A program made the translations under genes and the position numbers. A model generated the notes under the pieces. That model was not told where the DNA came from, made no database searches, and saw only the letters and a program-made list of their open reading frames with translations. A DNA stretch of 64,000 bases from CAVRUD01 sp963849635 (GTDB lineage Bacteria > Chloroflexota > Chloroflexia > Thermomicrobiales > UBA6265). Location: NCBI GenBank assembly GCA_963849635.1, contig CAWKIA010000036.1, positions 84,200-148,199 of the forward strand, in the 5' to 3' direction. Below are positions 35,806 through 44,709 of this stretch, piece by piece. Position 1 is the first letter of the stretch; each line of letters starts with the position of its first letter.

Positions 35806-38577
35806 TCATGCCGCCTGCGGGCTGGGTTGCGGCGCCACCTGCGCGGCGACCTGGGGTGCCGGCTGCGCCCCGCGCCGAGCGAAGTAGAACTTGATCGCTT
35901 CTTCTACCACCAGCAAGATCAACGCGACCCCAAGGCAGATGAGCCATTGGTTCAGCGTGAGCGAGACGGTGCTGAAGATCCGCTGGAAGAGCCCGATCTC
36001 CGTGGAGAGGATGGTCAACAGGAGCGCGATCGCGATCAAGCGCAGTTGTCGTCCATGGGGCAATGCCTCACGATTGAAGACCGTTCCGCGTTCGTCCCGC
36101 ACGCAGAAGGTCAAGACGATGTGGAACAAGGAGAGTGCCGTCAGCAGCATCGTGGTTGCGACCGCCGCGCCCTTGTCGTCGTCGACGGCCGTGTAGATGC
36201 CGAGAACGCCGACCATCATGATCAGCCCTTGCACGGTGATGCGGATCCACTGCGCCCTCGTGAAGACCGGCGCGGCAAGGGGCCGAGGTTTGCGCTCCAT
36301 CAAGCCGGGAGTCGGGATGTCGAATCCCAGCGCGATGGCGAGCGGGATGTCGATTGCAAAGTTCAACCACAGGATCTGCAGCGGATCGAGCGGCGTACCG
36401 TTGGCGATGTTGAAGATCGTCGCGCCGAGGAAGACCGCGATGAAGGCGACCAGGGTCGCCATCTGGAACCGCAGATACTTCATCAGGTTGTCGTAGAGCG
36501 ACCGGCCGAACTCGACCGCCTTCACGATGGTGGCGAAGTTGTCATCGGTCAGGATCATCACCGCCGCGCCCTTAGAGACCTCGGTGCCGGTAATGCCCAT
36601 GGCAACGCCGATGTCGGCCTTCTTCAGCGCCGGCGCGTCGTTGACTCCGTCGCCCGTCATCGCGACGACCTCTTGCGCCTTCTGCAGCGTCGTCACCAGG
36701 CGGACTTTGTCTTCGGGAGCGACGCGGGCGATCACGCCAATTTCGGGGATCTGCCTCGTCAGTTCCTCGTCGCTCATCGCCGCGAACTCAGCACCGGTGA
36801 TCGCCCTGCCCTCAATCCCGAGCTCTGCGCCGATCGCGGCGGCGGTGGTGGCGTGATCACCGGTGATCATGCGAACGCGGATGCCGGCGCTCTTGCAGTC
36901 GGCGATGGCCAACTTCGCTTCTGCGCGCGGTGGGTCGACGATGCCGACCATCGCCAGCAGCGTCAGGTCCTGGACGAGGTCAATCAGGTTGCCGTTCGGA
37001 TTGAAGGTCGCGGGGTCAAAATCGCGCTCGGCAACGACCATGATGCGCTGACCCGCGGCGGCAATGCGGTCGTTCTCGTCCAGTGCGACTTGACGATTCT
37101 GGTCGTTGACGGGTAGGCGCTCGCCGTTAAGCCCGCGGAACCAGCTGGAACGGGAAATCAGGATGTCCGGTGCGCCCTTGACGAAGCCGCGTACGACTGG
37201 CTTGCCGGCGGCATCGGTCATATTGTGAAAAGTTGCCATAAATTTGTAAGCGGCATCGAACGGGACCTCGGCGATGCGCGGGTACGTTCGCCGGGTCTCG
37301 TCGAGATCGAGCCCGCCCTTTGCCGCCAGGACGATCAGCGCTCCTTCGGTGGGATCACCGATCAACCGTTCTCCGTCCAGCGTGGCGTCGGCGCAGAGGG
37401 CCATCGGCAGCAGATAGGGATCCAGGTCATGTTCTGCCCCGCCCGGGCGCAGGATCTGTCCTTCTGTGCTGTATCCCTCGCCGGAGATCTTGAAGCGGTT
37501 GCCCTGACCGGGAACAACCAGTTCTCGCGCGGTCATCTTGTTGAGCGTCAGGGTGCCGGTCTTGTCCGAACAGATGGCGGAGGTCGAGCCCAGCGTCTCC
37601 ACCGCCGGCAACCGTTTCATGATCGCGCCGCGTTCGGCGAGCGCGCGGGTACCAAACGAGAGGAGTGTCGTCACCACCGCGGGCAGACCTGTCGGGATGG
37701 CGGCGACTGCCAGGGCGACACCGGTGATGAACAATTCGTCCAGCGACTGATCGCGCGCCAGGCCGACCAGGACGATCACCGCGAGTGCCAGGGCGGCGAC
37801 CGCGGTAATGACCTTCGTCAGCTCGTCGAGCTTCTTCTGCAGGGGCGTCTTGTCCGTCTCGGTCGCGTTGAGCATTGCACCGATGTGGCCGATCTCGGTG
37901 TTCATGCCGGTGCCGGTGACGATCATTTCCCCACGGCCGCGCGTGACCGAGGTGTTCATGTAGGCCATGCAGGCGCGGTCGCCGAGCGCGACCTCCGGCT
38001 TGTCGATGGTGGCGACGTCTTTGGAGACCGGTACGCTCTCGCCTGTTAGCGTGCCTTCTTCGATCTCGACGGTTGCCGCAACGAACAACCGGCCGTCAGC
38101 AGGAACGAGATTGCCCGCCTCCATGAGCACGACGTCGCCGGGCACGATCTCCGTGGCATCGAGCTCCACGGGCTGTCCGTCCCGGCGAACCCGTGCAATG
38201 GTTTCCATCATCCCCTGGAGCGCTGACAGGCTCGCCTCGGCCTTCGCCTCCTGGTGCAACCCCATCACGGCATTGACCACGGTGAGACCGATCAGCACCA
38301 GCGTGGTGCCGAGATCCTGGGTGACTATTTGGTTGATGACGCCGGCGCCCAGCAGGACCATCTGCATGAGGTCCTGATACTGGCGGAGGAACGCCTGCAG
38401 GCCAGACTCCTTCTTACCCTCCGCCATCTGGTTTGGGCCGAATTTCGTCAGCCGGGATTGCGCTTCGGCGGCGCTCAATCCCGTTGCCGGATCGACGCCA
38501 AGTTTTTCGGCAACCTGGGTCGGGTTCAGGCGATACCAAGCCACGTCCTGTGCATCGGGCTTCGCTGCATCTGCCAT
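35806..38577 (-). CDS. P-type cation ATPase (PMCA/SERCA-like, P2 type)
   Basis: 923 residues from the ATG at 38577 (GGAGGGAGG upstream). N-terminal cation-ATPase domain, actuator TGES in EEGTLTGESVPVSKD, phosphorylation site CSDKTGTLT (Asp near 340) and hinge TGDGVNDAPALKKADIG, with about ten helices. The M4 site reads AAIPTGLPAVVTT, with Thr where Ca2+ pumps have Glu; in M6, LNFAIDIPLAIALGF keeps Asn and Asp. The ion is therefore uncertain (Ca2+, Na+, K+ or other). The C-terminal tail is Pro/Gln/Ala-rich. Co-transcribed with ppk2. Confidence 0.93.
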   Translation of the reverse strand: MADAAKPDAQDVAWYRLNPTQVAEKLGVDPATGLSAAEAQSRLTKFGPNQMAEGKKESGLQAFLRQYQDLMQMVLLGAGVINQIVTQDLGTTLVLIGLTVVNAVMGLHQEAKAEASLSALQGMMETIARVRRDGQPVELDATEIVPGDVVLMEAGNLVPADGRLFVAATVEIEEGTLTGESVPVSKDVATIDKPEVALGDRACMAYMNTSVTRGRGEMIVTGTGMNTEIGHIGAMLNATETDKTPLQKKLDELTKVITAVAALALAVIVLVGLARDQSLDELFITGVALAVAAIPTGLPAVVTTLLSFGTRALAERGAIMKRLPAVETLGSTSAICSDKTGTLTLNKMTARELVVPGQGNRFKISGEGYSTEGQILRPGGAEHDLDPYLLPMALCADATLDGERLIGDPTEGALIVLAAKGGLDLDETRRTYPRIAEVPFDAAYKFMATFHNMTDAAGKPVVRGFVKGAPDILISRSSWFRGLNGERLPVNDQNRQVALDENDRIAAAGQRIMVVAERDFDPATFNPNGNLIDLVQDLTLLAMVGIVDPPRAEAKLAIADCKSAGIRVRMITGDHATTAAAIGAELGIEGRAITGAEFAAMSDEELTRQIPEIGVIARVAPEDKVRLVTTLQKAQEVVAMTGDGVNDAPALKKADIGVAMGITGTEVSKGAAVMILTDDNFATIVKAVEFGRSLYDNLMKYLRFQMATLVAFIAVFLGATIFNIANGTPLDPLQILWLNFAIDIPLAIALGFDIPTPGLMERKPRPLAAPVFTRAQWIRITVQGLIMMVGVLGIYTAVDDDKGAAVATTMLLTALSLFHIVLTFCVRDERGTVFNREALPHGRQLRLIAIALLLTILSTEIGLFQRIFSTVSLTLNQWLICLGVALILLVVEEAIKFYFARRGAQPAPQVAAQVAPQPSPQAA

Positions 38578-38597
38578 GCTGCCTCCCTCTCCTCTAA

Positions 38598-38624
38598 CGG
38601 CGGGCGCCAGCATGGCGCCCGCCG
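38598..38624. repeat. 12-bp hairpin just before the ATPase ribosome-binding site
   Basis: CGGCGGGCGCCA, loop GCA, exact complement. It lies about 20 nt upstream of the ATPase start codon, directly after the sulfatase-modifying-factor relic. It could be a terminator for upstream transcription or a leader structure. Confidence 0.55.
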
Positions 38625-38639
38625 GGTCTTACCGTCCCG

Positions 38640-39288
38640 AGTTGTGGTAGTCCGAACCCTTCACATCCATCAACATGCGGCTCTCCCCTCCTTGAGGAGA
38701 TTCCGCAACGGGAAGCATCCCCGCCAGGTATTCGCCATTGCTCGACCGTCGGGATATTCGGCATTGCCCCAAGGAAAGCCGCCTGTTCGAGTCCACCTCG
38801 TGACGCGTACTCCCACTCCGCCTCGGTCGGCAATGTCTTGCGGCCCAGGACGATAGCCTCCGAAGTTCTCAAGGTAATCTGGACAACCGGATATGACTCC
38901 GCGCTCCTCGATCGAGCTTGTCCGTGGGGACGCCTCCAATGGGCGCGCTGGCAAAAGTTCCACCATGTAGTGCCTAGGAATCCGGCAGCATCTGACCTAG
39001 CGGTTGCGTAAACACGCGGCCACCCGGCACGAGCAGGTTCGCCGTGGCGTCCGGATATCGGTCCGGGCAACGCGGTCGTTCGGCGACAGTGACGTAGCCT
39101 GTGGCAGCCACGAAACCGGCGAACTGTTCGTTCGTGACCGGAGTAGGGTCGATCCAGAAGCCGCCCACCGTCGTTCGGTGAACTGGCTGCTCCTCGGGAT
39201 AGGTGTGATTCGAACCCATCCAGAACGTCCCGCCTGGGACCCGGACCATCGTGGCGGTTGGCGTGGGCGCGGTGGTCATTGCCGTCAT
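38640..39288 (-). pseudogene. formylglycine-generating-enzyme (SUMF1-like) relic
   Basis: Pieces in three frames match the FGE-sulfatase family: MVRVPGGTFWMGSNHTYPEE, then WIDPTPVTNEQFAGFV in one frame; WWNFCQRAHWRRPHG, HPVV-like and LPTEAEWEYASRGGLEQA in a second; PWGNAEYPDGRAMANTWRG in a third. The C-terminal third, including the catalytic Cys region, is absent. It lies between element copy 10 and the P-type ATPase on the same strand, so it probably decayed inside that transcription unit. Confidence 0.85.
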
Positions 39289-39478
39289 TGTGCGTCTACA
39301 GACCTCATGCTCTGGCGATAGCCTCACCGGCGGTCCGGCCGGCAACCTCAAACGCTCGTGAGAGCCCACGCCGATTCGAACCGCTCTGGAGAGGTCTGCT
39401 GCCTATTAAGACGCCACGCCCTCATGTAGAACGTAATGATGGAGCGGTTCACGATGAACTCAGCTTGGGCGTGAAGGG

Positions 39479-39509
39479 GTCGTATCGTCAGCGGTCCAAG
39501 GGCGTATTC
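39479..39509 (-). promoter_or_regulatory. 31-bp regulon element, copy 10
   Basis: On the + strand: GTCGTA, 19 nt with GTCAGCGGTCCAAGGGC, then GTATTC. Gene-ward direction is left, to the FGE relic and then the P-type ATPase/ppk2; a rightward DUF1269 gene starts 203 nt on its other side. Confidence 0.75.
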
Positions 39510-39712
39510 AGGGCTGGGGCGACCAAGACGGTGAGGAAAAGTGAGGGGCTGTCGTCGCCGGAGGACTGCACTGACCTGGTGAAGCCCCACGCACGGCTAC
39601 GACCAACGACGGATGCAGCTACGACCAGCATCCCCGTAGGCTCGGAATGCGGGCGAGTCCGATCGGCACGGGCTCCGCGCTTTCGCGTCAGGAACATCGG
39701 GAGGGATATTGA

Positions 39713-40195
39713 ATGAGCACGTTGATCGCCATCGCATATCCGGATGAGCTCACCGCTAGACGGGCTCTCGCAAAGCTGAACGAGCTCCAGAAGCAACAAT
39801 TAATTCAAATCGACGACGCGGTGATCGCCCACCATGCGGGTGACAAGATCAAACTCGAGCAGGCGATCAGCACGACCGCCACCGGCGCTGCCGGCGGGGC
39901 CCTGTGGGGCGGCCTCTTTGGTCTGATCTTCCTTATGCCGATCGCGGGCATGGCAATCGGCGCCGCGACTGGCGCCGTGGCAGGGCACTTTACCGACATC
40001 GGTATCGACGACAAGTTCGTCAAGGAAGTCGGAGCCAAGGTCACGCCTGGCAAGGCTGCACTGGTCCTTCTGATCCGCTCGGCGACGTCGGACCGAGTCG
40101 TCGCCGAGATGAAAAAGGAAAACCTGGGCGGCGAGCTCATGCAGTCCAACCTCTCAGCGGAGGACGAGGCGAAACTGATCGCTGCCGCCGCCTAA
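39713..40195 (+). CDS. DUF1269 family protein
   Basis: 160 residues, GGAGGG before the ATG. Two alpha/beta halves flank a glycine-rich membrane hairpin (GGALWGGLFGLIFLMPIAGM). Conserved stretches are IDDAVIAHHAGDKIKLEQ and GIDDKFVKEVGAKVTPGKAA. It is closest to the frameshifted copy at 50945-51437 (both have MSTL.(A/V)IAYP and a GIDDK segment). A 20-bp perfect hairpin follows about 95 bp downstream. Function unknown. Confidence 0.9.
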   Translation: MSTLIAIAYPDELTARRALAKLNELQKQQLIQIDDAVIAHHAGDKIKLEQAISTTATGAAGGALWGGLFGLIFLMPIAGMAIGAATGAVAGHFTDIGIDDKFVKEVGAKVTPGKAALVLLIRSATSDRVVAEMKKENLGGELMQSNLSAEDEAKLIAAAA

Positions 40196-40722
40196 GACGT
40201 CGACCCTGCAGGTGGTCGTCCCAAGCGTTCACTGCGGCGATCGATGTCGTTCAATTCGAAGGTGACCGGATTCTAGCGGATCCGATCAGCGCCAACAGGA
40301 GGCCGGCGGCTAAACCCGCCGGCCTCCTGTTGGCGTCGGATCGAGTTCACCTGCTATTCGACCTCAAGAGCACGCACCGGGGATTAGACAGAGCAACCCG
40401 GCCGACTGGCATTCCCGGCTCTTCGACTCCCGGGCCGTCTTTTACGATTACAGGATTAAACCGAACGTCGAGGCCACATGCTGTGCCTCGATTGCGGGAA
40501 GAACTGGGCACGGCCGCTAATCGGTGATTTACTCGGACGACAGGTTGTATGGGGAGTGATGTGCATGCCTTGCCGTCCATTAGATGGCGATGTAATTTTA
40601 AATTTGGTAACCTCGAACCTCTCGACGAGAATAACGTTTTTCTAATAACTTGACGTAAGCGATAATCTCTCTAAAGTGTACTGCCTACGATGAAAAGGCG
40701 CGTCGATCAGTGAGCGCAACCA
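40196..40722. other. intergenic region, AT-richer than its surroundings
   Basis: 527 bases. Holds the hairpin at 40290-40335 and, from about 40590 to 40680, an AT-rich stretch with TTGACG and GATAAT that could be a promoter for the response regulator. No gene supported. Confidence 0.45.
40290..40335. terminator. 20-bp perfect hairpin
   Basis: CGCCAACAGGAGGCCGGCGG, 6-nt loop CTAAAC, and the exact complement. It lies 95 nt after the DUF1269 stop; no T-tract follows, so it may be a Rho-type or bidirectional terminator. Confidence 0.7.
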
Positions 40723-41451
40723 ATGACGGCAGGACGGTCAGGCAACAAGCGACCAACGGACTTTCGCGGTGAGACCGCTCGCGGCGTGAGGCGGGGTGAT
40801 GCGATCGACATCATGCTCATCGACGACCACGACATCGTGCGGCGTGGCCTGAGGAGTCTCATCGAATCCAACTCCGGCTGGCGCGTCAGCTGCGAAGCAG
40901 CTACCGGTCGAGAGGCACTCGCGTTGCTGAAAACGTGTCACGCCGACGTCGTGGTGACCGATCTCGGCCTGCCGGAATTGAACGGGCTGATGCTAGTTCG
41001 GAAGATTCGCCGGATGGTACCGGCCCCTGAGGTCGTCGTCTTCTCGATGTACGAGACGGAATTTCTCGTTCGCGAGGTGATCGCGATGGGTGCGCGAGGT
41101 TACGTCTTGAAGTCAGACGCGGCGCGGCATCTGACGGAGGCCATCGAAGCTGCGGTCGAGGGCAAGCCCTATGTTTCGCCGACGATAGCGGTCAAGATCC
41201 GAGACATCCTCGCGGACCATGCAGACCATCAGATCGGACCAGGCCCTGCGGGGCGGCCGCTGACGTTTCGACAACAGGAGATCATCCAGCTTCTGGCCGA
41301 AGGAAAGTCCAACAAAGAGATCGCGATCGCACTGTCGATCAGCGTCAAGACGGTCGAAACCCACCGAAGCGCGATCATGCGCAATCTCGGACTTAATTCG
41401 ATCGTCGATCTGGTCCGATACGCCGTCCAGAATGGCATCACGCATTTCTGA
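40723..41451 (+). CDS. NarL/LuxR-family response regulator
   Basis: Up to 242 residues; the receiver begins near residue 30 (IDIMLIDDHDIVRRGLRSL), so a GTG at 40786 is another possible start. Phospho-acceptor Asp is in VVVTDLGLPELNG, and the conserved Lys is in GYVLKSDA. The C-terminal HTH is LTFRQQEIIQLLAEGKSNKE, then SVKTVETHRSAIMRNL. It is a natural partner for HisKA_3 kinases such as the one at 30802-33045. Whether it reads the 31-bp element is unknown. Confidence 0.93.
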   Translation: MTAGRSGNKRPTDFRGETARGVRRGDAIDIMLIDDHDIVRRGLRSLIESNSGWRVSCEAATGREALALLKTCHADVVVTDLGLPELNGLMLVRKIRRMVPAPEVVVFSMYETEFLVREVIAMGARGYVLKSDAARHLTEAIEAAVEGKPYVSPTIAVKIRDILADHADHQIGPGPAGRPLTFRQQEIIQLLAEGKSNKEIAIALSISVKTVETHRSAIMRNLGLNSIVDLVRYAVQNGITHF

Positions 41452-41886
41452 TCCCGGAGGCGCGTCCTGGCATGTGTGGATGTCCGTTGGCGCATCCAGT
41501 TGGTCCCCGTGGAGGACAAAGCGTTGTTCTTGCGTGCGCCAGTCAGTGACCGCAGTGCTTGGCACGAAGTAGAGAGATGCGGCATCATTCCAGGAGTTTT
41601 AGAGCGTCTATCAAAACCCGCTGTTGCCGTCGGTCGTGCTCAGTCCCGGAGGGACGTCCGACAGGTAGCCCCCGACTTTAGTCCCGGGTGGAGCCGCCGA
41701 CCGAGCGGTTTTGACAGGCGCTCTTTGGCCGCGCACTTCCGTCAAAAGTACTACGGGAACTACAGGAAATCCCCGATGCTGGAACTCCACAAAGCAGTTA
41801 GAGTTAGGGGACGTGTCCATAAAGGACGTCTGCATGGCTGTGCCCCGTCGACGGGACGATGAGTTTCGTGTTCAGAGGGGAGTAAT
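41452..41886. other. intergenic region with small dyads
   Basis: 435 bases without a supported gene. Contains GTCCC-GGA-GGGAC (41643-41655) and a GACT-TT-AGTC dyad (41674-41683) upstream of the MalT-like gene. Confidence 0.45.
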
Positions 41887-44394
41887 GTGGTGAGCGCCGA
41901 GCTTGCGTCCATGCCGGTCTCTCAACCCGAGGCGATGCCGGCGCGTCACGGCCGTCGAATGTTAACCACGAAAATCAGCGCACCCCGGTTGCGCCCCGAT
42001 CTCGTTAATCGGGCACGGCTGATCGAGGCGATTTCCTTCGCGGACGTTCCATTGACGGTGGTCTGCGGTCCCGCTGGCTTTGGCAAGTCGACGCTCGTGA
42101 GCCAATGGATCATCAAGTCCGGGACGCCGACCGCGTGGGCCCAACTTGACGCCTACGACAACGATCCCTGGGGCTTCTTCCACCTCATCGCGTCCGCCAT
42201 CGATTCCATCGATCCCGACATCGCGTCCAGCACCCTCCAGTTGCTTGAATCACCGCTCGACGCCGGTTCGACTCAGGCCGTCATCCAATCGCTCATGGAA
42301 AGTCTCTCGGCGACGACTCGCCCATTTGCGCTCGTGCTCGACGACTATCAAGTCATCACTTCACCCGTTATTCACGACGTCATTAGGGATCTCCTGTTGT
42401 ATGTGCCGCCGACCATGCGCGTCTTCGTCATCAGCCGAACCGATCCTCCCTTGCATCTGGCCAGGCTGCGTGGACGCCACCAGGTGCTCGAGTTGGGGCA
42501 AGACGACCTACGGTTCACGGACGATGAGGCGCTCGAACTTCTCCAAAAGACGAATAACCTCCAGGTGACCGCCGGCGATGTGGACTCCCTCAACGGCCAC
42601 GCGGAAGGTTGGGTCGCAGGTCTCCAACTGGTCGCATACATGTTGCATGCACAGTCCCGTGAGGGCATTCGCCAGTTCGTCGCGGAATTCAGCGGGAGCG
42701 TCCGTTCGATCGAGGACTACCTCTGGGAAGAGGTCATCGGACGGCAGAGCGTCGCGTTCCAGGATTTCTTGCTGCGCACCTCGATCCTCGACCGCTTCAC
42801 CGCTCCACTTTGCACTGCCGTCACCGGGATCGAGGACAGCGGCGCAGCGATCCAGCATCTGGAGCGGTCCAACCTGTTCGTTGTGCCGTTGGACCATCTC
42901 GGCCACTGGTATCGCTATCACCACCTGTTCGCGGACGTCCTCCGGGATCGTCTCGCTCAGGTACTGCCCGAGGAACAGCTGAACGATCTGCACCGGCGCG
43001 CATCCGTGTGGCTGGAAGACCATGACTTCATCGAGCAGGCTGCTCGGCACGCGGTGGCCGGCCGTGACTGGGACCGGGTGGCCACGCTGCTCGAACAGAT
43101 TTGCGGCGAGCTCTATGCACAGGACCGAGCGGCGGCCCTATGCGCATGGATACAAGGCGTTCCTCGGGCGACACTTGTGCAGCATCCAAAGCTCGCATTT
43201 TGGTTGGCCTATGCGCTCAGCCGGATGGGTCACTTCCGACAGGCCGCCGCACCGCTCCGGATTGCCGAGCAAGCATGGGTCCTCAGCAACGACCACTCGC
43301 ACTTGGGCGATCTCCGGATCGTGCAAGCGCTTCGGAGTGCCACTCAGGACACCGGTCATGCGGTCGAATATGCAAAGGAGGCGTTCGACCTGCTGGCCAA
43401 TGACGGAACCGGGAGCCAGGCGGTCGCTGGGATTGCCCTTGCCGCGGCCTATCTTCACGATGGCGATATGGACGCGGCCAAAATGACCTATTCCGTTGTG
43501 CGGTCAACTGTCGACAGCGAACCGCGCGAATGGGTCCAACTTGCCGAGATGAATGGGTCCGCGTATGTCCTTGCTAAACAGGGGAATCTCTTGGAAGCCG
43601 CGGTACTGTCTCGACGCGTTATCAAGCGCGCCGACGAGCGGCATCTGATGCAGGCGCAGTTCGCACACGGCGCACTCGGTAGCGTCTGCGTCGAGTGGAA
43701 CATGATCGACGAGGGCGTGCGACACCTTCGTAGTGCGCAGGCACTGGCAGAGCAAACACACATGGCGATAGGCCGGCATGGGGTGAGTCTGTCACTGGCG
43801 CGCGCGTTTTGGGCCTGGGGCGACGTCGAGGCCGCCTTCGACGAGGTTGAGCGGGCGATAGAATTGGCCAATGAGATGGAATCCCCGCAGGGGATCAGAG
43901 ATGCCCGCGCCCGCCAGGCGCAGTTCTGGTTGGCCCAGGGACGCGTTGCGTTGGCCCACCGCTGGGCGGACAGCAACGACCTGGATCCGTACCTGCCCCC
44001 GACCTACGGTCGCCAAAGCGAATACTTGACGTTCGCGCGCCTCTTGATCGTCGACGACCTCCCCGAATTGGCGCTGGCTATCCTCAACGCGGCCGCCGAT
44101 CTGGCAGAAACTCAGGGACGGTTCGCCGACCTTCTTCAGATTTTGCTGCTCAGCGCCCTGGCGCACAAAGTCGCGGGCGATCAAACCGCGGCGATGCTCG
44201 CATTCCACCGGTCACTCGCCATCGGTGAATCTGGGGGATTTGCACGAATCATTGTGGACGAGGGCGCGTCGGTCGCCCCCCTCTTGCGACATGCCACCAC
44301 CCGCGGTGCCTTCCGCGACTACGCGCAACGGCTGCTCACACGCGATCGAAGGGGCCCCGACCGGCGCGATCGCGGTCCAAGGGGACACGATTGA
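41887..44394 (+). CDS. MalT-like LuxR-family ATP-dependent regulator, frame ends before its HTH
   Basis: 835 codons from GTG. N-terminal KISAPRLRPDLVNRARLIE, Walker A VVCGPAGFGKSTLVSQWI (about 58-76), Walker B-like FALVLDDYQVI, then helical TPR-like repeats to about residue 800. This is the large STAND/MalT architecture, normally ending in a LuxR HTH. Here the frame runs off into RDRRGPDRRDRGPRG and stops, while the HTH lies in the next frame (44335-44584). No ligand can be inferred. It follows the NarL-type regulator on the same strand. Confidence 0.88.
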   Translation: MVSAELASMPVSQPEAMPARHGRRMLTTKISAPRLRPDLVNRARLIEAISFADVPLTVVCGPAGFGKSTLVSQWIIKSGTPTAWAQLDAYDNDPWGFFHLIASAIDSIDPDIASSTLQLLESPLDAGSTQAVIQSLMESLSATTRPFALVLDDYQVITSPVIHDVIRDLLLYVPPTMRVFVISRTDPPLHLARLRGRHQVLELGQDDLRFTDDEALELLQKTNNLQVTAGDVDSLNGHAEGWVAGLQLVAYMLHAQSREGIRQFVAEFSGSVRSIEDYLWEEVIGRQSVAFQDFLLRTSILDRFTAPLCTAVTGIEDSGAAIQHLERSNLFVVPLDHLGHWYRYHHLFADVLRDRLAQVLPEEQLNDLHRRASVWLEDHDFIEQAARHAVAGRDWDRVATLLEQICGELYAQDRAAALCAWIQGVPRATLVQHPKLAFWLAYALSRMGHFRQAAAPLRIAEQAWVLSNDHSHLGDLRIVQALRSATQDTGHAVEYAKEAFDLLANDGTGSQAVAGIALAAAYLHDGDMDAAKMTYSVVRSTVDSEPREWVQLAEMNGSAYVLAKQGNLLEAAVLSRRVIKRADERHLMQAQFAHGALGSVCVEWNMIDEGVRHLRSAQALAEQTHMAIGRHGVSLSLARAFWAWGDVEAAFDEVERAIELANEMESPQGIRDARARQAQFWLAQGRVALAHRWADSNDLDPYLPPTYGRQSEYLTFARLLIVDDLPELALAILNAAADLAETQGRFADLLQILLLSALAHKVAGDQTAAMLAFHRSLAIGESGGFARIIVDEGASVAPLLRHATTRGAFRDYAQRLLTRDRRGPDRRDRGPRGHD

Positions 44395-44584
44395 GCAGCT
44401 CAGCGAGCGCGAGGTGGAGGTGCTTCGGCTGGTTTCGGCAGGGTTGCCCAACCGGGATATCGGGAACCATCTATTCATTACCGAGAAGACGGTCAAGAAA
44501 CACCTGAGCAATATCCTTGGCAAGCTGCAATCAGCTAACCGTACGCAGGCCGTGGACCAGGCGCGTCGCTTGGGCTGGTTATAA
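44335..44584 (+). pseudogene. out-of-frame LuxR HTH belonging to the MalT-like gene
   Basis: Reads AIEGAPTGAIAVQGDTIEQL, then SEREVEVLRLVSAGLPNRDI, and TEKTVKKHLSNILGKL to the stop at 44584. It is an intact LuxR-type HTH and the expected C-terminus of the preceding protein. The shift lies between about 44335 and 44392. No convincing start codon would make it a separate gene. Confidence 0.8.
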
Positions 44585-44709
44585 CGGCGCGCAGCCCTGG
44601 CCGCCTGATTGTGCAGAGGATGGATGACACCGAAGGATGCCCGGGTGGGGGGCGTCTGCACATCGCGTGTCGTACCACACGACGCACCATTTCTACCCCG
44701 GTCTCCAGT

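Noticed and set aside
35686..37116. Long plus-strand open frame
   Set aside because: Antisense to the well-supported P-type ATPase gene; composition (Arg, Asp, His, Gln-rich) is typical of shadow frames in GC-rich DNA.
38728..38733. GTATTC inside the FGE relic
   Set aside because: The partner hexamer is CCGCAA and the core does not fit.
39205..39225. GATTCGAACCCA resembling a tRNA T-arm on the minus strand
   Set aside because: Lies in the FGE-coding relic and no acceptor or anticodon stem can be drawn.
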